DNA of 8,540 bases, taken from the NCBI GenBank assembly GCA_002367815.1, contig DFDG01000018.1, forward strand, positions 1-8,540, read 5' to 3'. The position numbers and the translations under genes were made by a program. Below, in pieces: positions 1-6,547 of this stretch. Source of the stretch: Opitutaceae bacterium UBA3033 (GTDB lineage Bacteria > Verrucomicrobiota > Verrucomicrobiia > Opitutales > Opitutaceae). Under the pieces are notes generated by a model. That model made no database searches and was not told where the DNA came from. It saw only the letters and a program-made list of their open reading frames with translations. Each line of letters begins with the position of its first letter. Positions within the stretch are counted from its first letter, which is position 1.

Positions 1-405
1 ATTCCAGCGCCAGTCCACCTGAACCTTGACGTAATCGACGCCCCATTCGCGGGCCTCATGGATGAACTCCAGACACTTCCCGACGGACCAACCAAAATTC
101 GTGCTGGCAATTAGCACGGCCCGACCCCGCGTGACGTTAGCGACCGCTTGGTTGAGTGCATTGATCTCATCGTCGGTCAGGCTCATGTAGTGGGACGTGC
201 CATAGGTCGTCCAAAATATTTTAATTCCAGAGGCGATCTGCCAATCGACCCATTTACAGGTGGACGTGAGGTCAAGTTTTTCATGGGCATCAAATGCCGG
301 CATCACGGGCACAATCGGTCCATCGATATTATTTGTGGTTGGGGTTTTCACAGCACGGTGCCCCAATGGGGCACGGGGCGGTTCATTGTCAGTGCATTTA
401 CTCAT
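1..405 (-). CDS. Dihydrodipicolinate synthase / N-acetylneuraminate lyase family protein, partial (3' end outside window)
   Basis: This open frame starts on the minus strand and runs uninterrupted off the left edge; only the first 135 codons are seen. The translation has the opening of a class I pyruvate-type aldolase (beta/alpha)8 barrel: 'GPIVPVMPAF' as first strand, a helix with 'STCKWVDWQIASGI', then 'TTYGTSHYMSLTDDEI', which aligns with the family's 'GTTGE..SLT.EE' carboxylate-binding loop, and 'RAVLIAST' as the next strand. The loop reads GTSHY instead of GTTGE, so it is not a standard DapA. The Schiff-base lysine and catalytic tyrosine lie beyond the edge, so activity cannot be judged. 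Known members cleave or form 2-keto-3-deoxy sugar acids, sialic acid or dihydrodipicolinate; a sugar-acid aldolase would suit the neighbouring binding protein (inference). The ATG at 405 lies 41 bases after the binding-protein stop; an in-frame ATG at 441, 5 bases after that stop, is an alternative. Neither has a good Shine-Dalgarno. Confidence 0.8.
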   Translation of the reverse strand, partial: MSKCTDNEPPRAPLGHRAVKTPTTNNIDGPIVPVMPAFDAHEKLDLTSTCKWVDWQIASGIKIFWTTYGTSHYMSLTDDEINALNQAVANVTRGRAVLIASTNFGWSVGKCLEFIHEAREWGVDYVKVQVDWRWN

Positions 406-446
406 AAAGTTCGCGCATGAAATTAAAGGCTCCCGCTGCATCCAAA

Positions 447-2054
447 TTACTTGAAATCCTTCGTGCGTGAAGCCTGCAACTGCATATCGATGAGCATTCC
501 CCGTGCTTCACTTTGATTTTGCGCGGCCTCAAGCCGTTCCCTCCGCAATTCCAAGCTGTCGGCATCCGCCGCACCGGCGATGAGCAGGCTAAGCGCGGCA
601 ATCCGCGCATCCTGTGGCACCGCCGACAACCACGCGTCACGGGCGGTCGCCTGGAGATCGGCCCGAACCGCCCCGGGCATCTGCTCATCCAGCGCCGCGG
701 CCAATCTTTCGACCCCACCGTCGAATCCCGCCAAGAGGTGCAAATTGCGCTCCAAAAGCGCCCGGGTGCTCCCGCCTGCATTTAAAAAACCTGTTCCATT
801 ATTGAAGCCATCGTCCGGCGAAAGCAGTTCGGCAATCTCCGGCTGCATGGGAACCTCATTTACACTCGGTGGCCATCCGCTTACTTCCGAAAATATTTTA
901 TTCCCTTCATAGCTTGCAAGAAACTGCATGAACAAAACCGCTTCCCGCCGATGCTTGCCGCTTTTGGTGAGAGACAGGCCAAAACCGGTGACGTTATTTC
1001 CGTCTGCAATTCGCCCCAGCACATTTGGTCCGACGATCGGATCGTCGATGGTCAATTGAGGGCAGCGGCCCACACTGATCGGAAACTGTGCCTCCTTCCG
1101 CAGACTGGTCGCATCCCAAGTTCCTGAAAAAATAAACAGGGCATCACCTCGCAGAAATTCGCGAGCCGCTTCGTCCCGGCCCAATTGCAGATAACCCGGC
1201 CGCATCTGTTCTTGAAGTTCCGCCAACAACTGCAGTGCCGACTTCATCTCCGGACGTTGGAAGTCCCATTTTTTATCCTGATAACTCGAAAGGACCCTCC
1301 AGGAGGTCAGCGACAACAGTCCGTCGCGATCAAGTTCCGTCCGGAGTTTCGAGGTCGCCCCGGCCAAATAAATGCCCAAGAGAAACCTGGCATTGAATCC
1401 ACTTCCCGCCAACGGCATCAGCGGCCGTTCCCTAGTCGCCCCGAAAGCCCCCACTTTCTCGCATAGTTTGCGGAACTCAATCATCGTCTCGGGGATGTGA
1501 TCCGAACCCGTGATCTCGCGTAAAAGATCCCGATTACAAAACAGGCGCAACGATCCCCTCGTCAGCGTGATCGCAAAATATTGCCCCGGCTCCGGGGAAT
1601 TGAGCCGTTGTTCTGACAACTCATCGGTAAAAGTCTCCAACCACGGCAGCGACTCCAGGGGCGTTCCCTCATTATAGGGATTGGGTTGCTCCAAATAATG
1701 GGTCAGTGGTTCGAAATATTTCACCGGGACATCCGACAACCCATCCAACCAAACACCGTATTCGACAATCTCCGGAGCGATTTCACCCGCCAAATTTGCT
1801 CGGAGCCATTGCCGGTAAACCCCCGGTGGCACGATCAATTGCTCGACTCGGATTCCCAGATTCAATGCTTCAAACCGCTTGATGACCGCGGCAAACCCCC
1901 GGGACGGGCCTACTTCCACTTGCCAATGTGCGATCCGCACTGTGACCAACCCATCATTCGAATCGGTGCGGTGGAGCAACACCCATACCACGGCAGCAAG
2001 GTAGACCGAAATCATCCCTGCAACGCCCCATAGGGTTTGACGGGGGGGGCTCAT
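447..2054 (-). CDS. Membrane-anchored extracellular solute-binding protein, family 1 (ABC sugar-binding type)
   Basis: The 535-residue product resembles periplasmic sugar-binding proteins of ABC importers. Residues about 9-27 form a hydrophobic helix (VAGMISVYLAAVVWVLL) with no lipobox cysteine and no clear signal-peptidase site, so it probably stays as an inner-membrane anchor with the binding domain in the periplasm. Family hallmarks are the first strand 'VTVRIAHWQ' (37-45), 'FLRGDALFIFSGTWD' (300-314) and 'AVLFMQFLASYEGNKIF' followed by 'SGWPPS' (372-397). Residues after about 415 form an alanine- and charge-rich helical extension of roughly 120 residues that ordinary family-1 proteins of about 400-430 residues lack. 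No permease or ATPase gene follows; the next gene is an aldolase-family enzyme. It may capture cargo delivered by the upstream outer-membrane receptor and pass it to a permease encoded elsewhere, or act as a sensor (inference). The start is fixed by an ATGA overlap with the upstream stop and a GGAGG ten bases upstream. Codons 2-5 carry a C8 run. Confidence 0.85.
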   Translation of the reverse strand: MSPPRQTLWGVAGMISVYLAAVVWVLLHRTDSNDGLVTVRIAHWQVEVGPSRGFAAVIKRFEALNLGIRVEQLIVPPGVYRQWLRANLAGEIAPEIVEYGVWLDGLSDVPVKYFEPLTHYLEQPNPYNEGTPLESLPWLETFTDELSEQRLNSPEPGQYFAITLTRGSLRLFCNRDLLREITGSDHIPETMIEFRKLCEKVGAFGATRERPLMPLAGSGFNARFLLGIYLAGATSKLRTELDRDGLLSLTSWRVLSSYQDKKWDFQRPEMKSALQLLAELQEQMRPGYLQLGRDEAAREFLRGDALFIFSGTWDATSLRKEAQFPISVGRCPQLTIDDPIVGPNVLGRIADGNNVTGFGLSLTKSGKHRREAVLFMQFLASYEGNKIFSEVSGWPPSVNEVPMQPEIAELLSPDDGFNNGTGFLNAGGSTRALLERNLHLLAGFDGGVERLAAALDEQMPGAVRADLQATARDAWLSAVPQDARIAALSLLIAGAADADSLELRRERLEAAQNQSEARGMLIDMQLQASRTKDFK

Positions 2055-2875
2055 CGCTCGGCCCCCTCCGTATTGGCCGCCACCTTCGCCACATCAACCA
2101 GCCGCTGTTCCACATTGTATCGTTTGATACTGGTGGGGAACTCTTGGAGAAATCTTTCGAAGTAAGCCCTCGCCACTGAGATTTCTCCGTTTCGAAATGA
2201 CAGTTCGGCAATTTGGATCACCAGATCTTCGGGGACAATTCCCATCAAATTACCTTCTTGATCCGCCGCTTTTAAATGCGGGATCACTACCGATAGCGGC
2301 TGTTCCCACTCCAATCCCGCCCAACCGATCTGCAGATGAAGGTCCCGCTTCAAGGCGGGTTCTGTAATCATGGTCAATACTGCTTCAGCCGCCTTGAGGC
2401 GAACATTGCGATCTTCATGATTTCGGGACCCGTAAAGCCTTATGAGTCCCACCTTCACAAATCCCAATTGCGCCCAGTGCGATGCAGAATTTCGCGACCC
2501 CAGTTCAAGAAAAAGTGTTTCAGCCCTCTCATAATCATGGGGGCTGCGATGCACCTGAAAAAGTCGGGCTCGCAAATAGAGTGCTTGCTCAGCCACTGCT
2601 CCTTCACCGACCGCAAGGTCGGCCAATTCTTTTTGATAATCATCAAAGTCCTGGCGCGAAATTGGCGGACGGCTCAAACCTCTCATCACCCGGATCAAAC
2701 GTGCCTTTGGCGATTCATCGTCGGACGCAACACGCAGTCTGGGGAGCGTCCCATTGGATATATCCATGACTGTTTCACGAAGATCACCGGTCAGCCCAGT
2801 TTCAGCCGATGAAAACGGGATACATCCCAGAGCGAGGACCATCGCAATCGAGGAGTTGATGGAAAACAAATTCAT
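2051..2875 (-). CDS. Exported TPR-like helical-repeat protein of unknown function
   Basis: The 274-residue product is not assigned to a named family. Residues 1-24 look like an export signal: a hydrophobic core (IAMVLALGCIPF) ending at 'SSA', with likely cleavage before E25. The n-region has no lysine or arginine, which is unusual. A cysteine at 18 follows 'LALG', so a lipoprotein is possible but the lipobox is imperfect. The mature part is almost all amphipathic helix. Repeat-like pairs such as 'DYERAETLFLELG' (114-126), 'AEQALYLRARLFQ' (95-107) and 'GEISVARAYFERFLQEFP' (230-247) have the A/Y/F spacing of tetratricopeptide repeats, as in YbgF/BamD-like periplasmic scaffolds. It sits between the receptor and the solute-binding protein and overlaps the latter by 4 bases, so the two are very likely made together and may bind each other (inference). 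The start ATG is preceded by GGATGAGGC: GGA is 6 bases away, GAGG only 1. Confidence 0.7.
   Translation of the reverse strand: MNLFSINSSIAMVLALGCIPFSSAETGLTGDLRETVMDISNGTLPRLRVASDDESPKARLIRVMRGLSRPPISRQDFDDYQKELADLAVGEGAVAEQALYLRARLFQVHRSPHDYERAETLFLELGSRNSASHWAQLGFVKVGLIRLYGSRNHEDRNVRLKAAEAVLTMITEPALKRDLHLQIGWAGLEWEQPLSVVIPHLKAADQEGNLMGIVPEDLVIQIAELSFRNGEISVARAYFERFLQEFPTSIKRYNVEQRLVDVAKVAANTEGAER
2065..2069 (-). promoter_or_regulatory. Shine-Dalgarno of the solute-binding protein gene
   Basis: GGAGG on the minus strand, inside the last codons of the upstream gene and 10 bases before the ATG at 2054. With the ATGA overlap it supports this start and coupled translation of the two genes. Confidence 0.6.
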
Positions 2876-2890
2876 GCCTCATCCAAGCAT

Positions 2891-2917
2891 GAAGCCGTCC
2901 CAGAAAGGGACGGCTTC
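2891..2917 (-). repeat. Intercistronic perfect hairpin between receptor and TPR-like gene
   Basis: The arms GAAGCCGTCCC (2891-2901) and GGGACGGCTTC (2907-2917) are perfectly complementary: 11 bp with a 5-base loop. In the minus-strand transcript it lies 32 bases after the receptor stop and 15 bases before the next start codon. No run of T follows it in that direction, so it is not a classical intrinsic terminator. A 3'-end stabiliser or partial terminator that lets the receptor be made in excess over the downstream genes is the likeliest role, by analogy with hairpins after highly expressed first genes of transport operons (inference). Confidence 0.75.
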
Positions 2918-2949
2918 AAACTCGCAGGTTTACTTATCAAACAGGTCGT

Positions 2950-5517
2950 TCACCAATGATATTTAAGTGACAGACGGTAATTGGCACCGTCTGCTGCTTG
3001 GACCAAGGCGGCATTGGCCACATAAGTCACATAGCGTTCATCAGTGATGTTTTCGCCATTCAACTGCACCGACCAATTTTTGTTAATCTCGTAACGTCCC
3101 ATAATCGTAAAGGTCATCGGGAAGTCCGATGTATATGCGCCAGTGAGCTTCAAGGATTGATCATGCAGTCCACCTCCAAGCGTCAGCCCGCTTAGGGAAC
3201 CGGACGTCCACGAATATTTCCCAAACAAACTGTAAGTCTGATCGGGAGCTTCCAGGGCCCGGAGACCGGTGGAAACCCGGAAAGTGGACATGTTTGAATA
3301 AGTCGCCACCAGATTAAGATTACCATTGGACGTCTTCTTGCTGAGGTGAAGTTCCGCTTCCCATCCTTTGGCGGTGTCCCCAGTTGGATCTTGGAGAATG
3401 ATCGCCCCTATATTGGGGTCTGTGAAAACATACTGGACCTGCGTATTGGCCATATCGAAGTATGCGACTGAACCACTTACATTCAAATCCTCGAAATTTG
3501 CCTCAAATTTCACACCAAACTCTTCCAGAACACCTTCCTGGTTCTTCAAAGGATCACCATAGCCGTTTACTCCACCAATTGCAGTCACATTGGCCGCATC
3601 GGCGTAGTAGAGAGACAGATTTTCGGTAGGTTTATATACGACACCATAGCGATGGGTTCTGACCAAGGGCGAATCCGCAATACTTGCGACGCCAGTATTC
3701 AGATTTTCATTTACCGAATAACTGTCCACCCAGCGAAGCCCGCCAATTAAAATAAGTTTCCCGTCAAACACAGTCAGGTTATCTTGAAACCAATAGGTTC
3801 CATTACGTTTTTCTGAACGACCATTACTCGCCGTATAACCGGCCAACGTGGGACGATTATAGGTATAGTCAGGATTACTCGCATCAATTGGCAGTGGCGT
3901 ATAAAGAGCATAGCGCTGCCAGAATGTTTCAAAATAGGCATCCACCCCTACTTGGAAATCATTCCGCCAACTGGATCTGATCGTCTTGTATAGATAATCG
4001 AGCTGAATCATATCCGAATTATTATCCACGTTGAACGGGAGATCCTGACGATTGATCGTTTTATTGTCACTTTGGACCCCGATTGATCTCAGCAACGCAC
4101 GTCGGTCGATCACTTTGTGATTAGCATAGTAGATCCGGAAGTTACTGTTCTCCGTCAGTTGCCCTGTGAGGGTCGCATTGAAGTAATCCTGCCGTTGATT
4201 CCAGTAAGCCTGCCCGCGTTGCGCAGTGGCGAATTCCGCGGTGGAATACTGATTCAAATAGGCTGGCCCACCCACGACGCTGCGATTGATATCCAGGAAA
4301 TCGTCGAAATAGGAATACCCGTTATCGATGTAGTTATAGTAAACCATATCAAAACGCAGCCGATCCTCGAAATATTTGAAAGTGAGTGCACCGCCGGCGA
4401 ATGTTTGATCGATCGACCGAACCATCTTCTTGGGGTCTCCCCACTCGCCGCCGACCGTCACGCGATAAAGGGCTGTAAAGTCTTTGGACTTTTTAATCGG
4501 ACCGGAGGTATTGGCTTCGACCCGAAACGAACTGTCAAAGGAGCTGGCGGTCGCTTGAACGGTAGTCTGTCTTGTTATCGTTGGAAGTTTCGTGGCGTAA
4601 TTGATTACTCCACCCAAAAACAGAGTGTTGCCCAAGAGCAAACCGGAGGGGCCTTTTATCACCTCTACCCGGTCGATATCATACAAGGGATTACGTTTGA
4701 AATTCACCACCATCACTCCATCACGCAAAGCATGATTGGAGCGAAAGCCGCGGATGTTCACATCGTCTGAATTGGTCGTGCTATTAGTCACTCCACTGAC
4801 TCCGTAATTAAGGGCACTTGCAATATTTGCAGCATTCAGATCATCGAGAAATTCCCGATTTATCGCAGCGACGCTGGTGGGAATATCGAGCACTCTCTGA
4901 ACTGTGCGGGTGCCCAAGGCACTCTTACTGAAACCGTAGCCTTCATCGTCCTCATCTTCCACGATGAATGGGTTCATTTTCACAATTTCCTCATCGCTGT
5001 TGGTTTTATTTACGCTGGATGAGTTCGAATTGGTATTCTCTTGTGCTTCCACCTGCTGGGCGGAAGCGATGGTTAGTAGCAGACCCAGAAAGGTATGCTT
5101 AATTTTTTTGAATATATTTGGGGTCATTGGCGCAGGGTTTGATGGTTGGATCGTAAACACACCACTGACCTCATCGTAGACGGCGGTCAGTCCGGTATCG
5201 GCAAGCATGAGGTTGAGAGCCTCCGCTCGGGTGATTTCCCCTTTGACAACATTGGTTCTCACTCGGGCAGTCACCCGGGTGGCAAACAGCAGATCGATGC
5301 CGGTTTGCGCCGAATAACGTTTGAGTGAAACTTCCGCGGGTCCGGACGGCAGATCGAAGATCTGACGCACCGATTGCTTCCCCGGCAAGGCCATCATAGG
5401 AGGAGAAGAAACCAGCCATAAGACAACCAACCCAATCACAAACATCAACCTGGAGGGTGACGCTCGCGGCGGGGGTGGTATGCTCATGCATGATTTTTCG
5501 ATTGAGGACCGCTGCAT
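2950..5517 (-). CDS. TonB-dependent outer-membrane receptor with N-terminal STN signalling domain (FecA-type transducer)
   Basis: Active importer of the outer membrane, 855 residues from the chosen start. Order: hydrophobic signal segment about 25-43; STN domain about 53-124 ('IFDLPSGPAEVSLKRYSAQT' to 'VYDEVSGVFTIQ'), the domain that contacts FecR in FecA and FpvA; a second signal-peptide-like segment 131-158; a linker with probable TonB box near 'EEIVKMNPFIV' (176-186); plug about 195-312 with 'NIRGFRS', 'DRVEVIKGPSGLLLGN' and 'GGVINYATKLP'; then a 22-strand-type barrel ending in aromatic tryptophan after 'LNGENITDERYV'. The frame is open further upstream to a TTG at 5559, but the ATG at 5517 has TGAGG 8 bases upstream and is preferred; the ATG at 5487 is also possible. 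It follows fecI/fecR-like genes, as a ligand-reporting receptor should. Ligand unknown: the barrel could be siderophore- or glycan-type, and the neighbours favour a carbohydrate. Its codons look more AT-rich than those of the flanking genes. Confidence 0.92.
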   Translation of the reverse strand: MQRSSIEKSCMSIPPPPRASPSRLMFVIGLVVLWLVSSPPMMALPGKQSVRQIFDLPSGPAEVSLKRYSAQTGIDLLFATRVTARVRTNVVKGEITRAEALNLMLADTGLTAVYDEVSGVFTIQPSNPAPMTPNIFKKIKHTFLGLLLTIASAQQVEAQENTNSNSSSVNKTNSDEEIVKMNPFIVEDEDDEGYGFSKSALGTRTVQRVLDIPTSVAAINREFLDDLNAANIASALNYGVSGVTNSTTNSDDVNIRGFRSNHALRDGVMVVNFKRNPLYDIDRVEVIKGPSGLLLGNTLFLGGVINYATKLPTITRQTTVQATASSFDSSFRVEANTSGPIKKSKDFTALYRVTVGGEWGDPKKMVRSIDQTFAGGALTFKYFEDRLRFDMVYYNYIDNGYSYFDDFLDINRSVVGGPAYLNQYSTAEFATAQRGQAYWNQRQDYFNATLTGQLTENSNFRIYYANHKVIDRRALLRSIGVQSDNKTINRQDLPFNVDNNSDMIQLDYLYKTIRSSWRNDFQVGVDAYFETFWQRYALYTPLPIDASNPDYTYNRPTLAGYTASNGRSEKRNGTYWFQDNLTVFDGKLILIGGLRWVDSYSVNENLNTGVASIADSPLVRTHRYGVVYKPTENLSLYYADAANVTAIGGVNGYGDPLKNQEGVLEEFGVKFEANFEDLNVSGSVAYFDMANTQVQYVFTDPNIGAIILQDPTGDTAKGWEAELHLSKKTSNGNLNLVATYSNMSTFRVSTGLRALEAPDQTYSLFGKYSWTSGSLSGLTLGGGLHDQSLKLTGAYTSDFPMTFTIMGRYEINKNWSVQLNGENITDERYVTYVANAALVQAADGANYRLSLKYHW

Positions 5518-5632
5518 GCGGAGAACCTCAACTAAATACCTAGACGAAACAATCCGCAAAACCCCTACATAATAAAATCAATCCTTCCCGGATCGGTCCG
5601 ATGTTTGCCCACTGCCAGCGGGTCAATCAGAG
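5518..5632 (-). other. FecR-receptor intergenic region with two small stem-loops
   Basis: This 115-base gap separates the fecR-like stop from the receptor start. In the minus-strand transcript it first forms CCCGCT-GGC-AGTGGG (5622-5608; six pairs including one G-U), then the near-palindrome ATCGGACCGAT (5602-5592), then an AT-rich patch with TATTAT (5574-5569). No matching -35 box is convincing. A receptor-specific promoter, read by the FecI-like sigma factor as in other FecIRA systems, would be expected here, but its motif cannot be recognised from this one copy. Confidence 0.35.
5526..5530 (-). promoter_or_regulatory. Shine-Dalgarno deciding the receptor start
   Basis: TGAGG on the minus strand, 8 bases before the ATG at 5517. 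The longer frame begins only with TTG (5559). The next ATG at 5487 has no comparable purine run, so this site favours 5517. Confidence 0.55.
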
Positions 5633-6547
5633 TCAGGATCGGCGATACAATAGGATCTCATGCGAGCCCCGATACTCTGCCTCCACCTGAAACTGGTTGC
5701 GAAGCATCGCCACCAACGCGGGCAGATTGTTCGCCCGCAAAAAACCACTCAACTTCAAGTTCCCCAGTTCCAGATCACCCAGAATCAACTGCTGTTCATT
5801 GTGCCGATTAAACATCCTGACGACTTCTTCCAGTGAAGTGCCCGAAAACTCCAGTCGGGGCACCCGCCAGGCGAGACGATCCTCCATCTCAGCAGTCGAC
5901 ATGGTTTTCACCCTCAGGGGACCCGAGTGACCAGACGTTCCCACCGAAACTTGCTCACCCATTGAAACCATCGCGGTGCCAATCTGACCGTTATCAATCG
6001 ATGTCGGATGTTCATCCCGTCCCACGGCGACCAGACCTTCAGACACCAGAACGTCGACCTTATCCTTGGCCATGGCCACACTGAAGGCGGTGCCCACCGC
6101 ACGAATCCCCACGGCGCCGGCCTTCACGATGAAGGGACGGCTTGGGTCTTTCGTAACCTTAAAATATGCCGTGCCCTTCAACAGGGTAACGGCTCGGATC
6201 TCAGCAGTATAAGCCGGGATCAATTCGGCATCATTTTGTAATTCGACGACCGAGCCATCCGGCAGAGTCAGCTTTGAGGACTCATATACCACCATGGACG
6301 GTTGGGTTTGCGCGAGCTCCGGAACTGCAGTCACAGGTCGATATCTCAACACCCCGACAGCCACCAAAAGTGCCGCGGCCGCGGCCAAACCCACCAAATT
6401 TCGGCTGCGCCGGCGACGCCTGAGTCTGCCCAATTCAGCAAGCACATCTCCATGCACCCCTTCGCGCTCCGCCCAATCGAAAGCGGCCTCTTGGGGCGCG
6501 TTCGATTCCGGCGATTGATTCATGGATGTGGGTTTAGCGGGATTCAT
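5633..6547 (-). CDS. FecR-family transmembrane anti-sigma regulator
   Basis: The 304-residue product has FecR architecture. Residues 1-50 are a short cytoplasmic segment ('AAFDWAEREG', then the arginine run 'GRLRRRRRSR'), 51-67 one transmembrane helix (LVGLAAAAALLVAVGVL), and about 90-175 the FecR domain with 'LPDGSVVELQNDAEL', 'LLKGTAYFKVTKDPSRPF', 'VGIRAVGTAFSV' and 'VLVSEGLVAV'. Residues 230-303 form a C-terminal beta-alpha-beta domain ('LEFSGTSLEEVVRMFNRHN' to 'HEILLYRRS') like the one that pairs with the receptor's STN domain. The cytoplasmic part is shorter than the roughly 85 residues of E. coli FecR, so its sigma-binding surface is minimal. In known systems FecR holds or activates its sigma factor according to receptor occupancy. 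It overlaps the sigma gene by 14 bases, so they are co-translated. An in-frame ATG at 6523, 10 bases past the sigma stop, is an alternative start; neither has a clear Shine-Dalgarno. Confidence 0.9.
   Translation of the reverse strand: MNPAKPTSMNQSPESNAPQEAAFDWAEREGVHGDVLAELGRLRRRRRSRNLVGLAAAAALLVAVGVLRYRPVTAVPELAQTQPSMVVYESSKLTLPDGSVVELQNDAELIPAYTAEIRAVTLLKGTAYFKVTKDPSRPFIVKAGAVGIRAVGTAFSVAMAKDKVDVLVSEGLVAVGRDEHPTSIDNGQIGTAMVSMGEQVSVGTSGHSGPLRVKTMSTAEMEDRLAWRVPRLEFSGTSLEEVVRMFNRHNEQQLILGDLELGNLKLSGFLRANNLPALVAMLRNQFQVEAEYRGSHEILLYRRS

Noticed and set aside
358..374. Near-perfect palindrome GTGCCCC-AAT-GGGGCAC
   Set aside because: It falls inside the N-terminal codons of the aldolase-family gene with no T run. 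It may affect translation of the start region, but nothing else supports a regulatory role.
2336..2812. 158-residue plus-strand open frame opposite the TPR-like gene
   Set aside because: The minus-strand frame has a signal peptide, an operon overlap and helical-repeat character; the plus-strand frame has none of these.
4117..4770. 217-residue plus-strand open frame inside the receptor gene
   Set aside because: It lies antisense to conserved plug and barrel coding sequence and shows no domain, signal or ribosome-binding site.
5518..5559. Longer receptor start at a TTG codon (869 residues)
   Set aside because: The ATG at 5517 has a well-spaced TGAGG, and the extra 14 residues would sit before an already long n-region.
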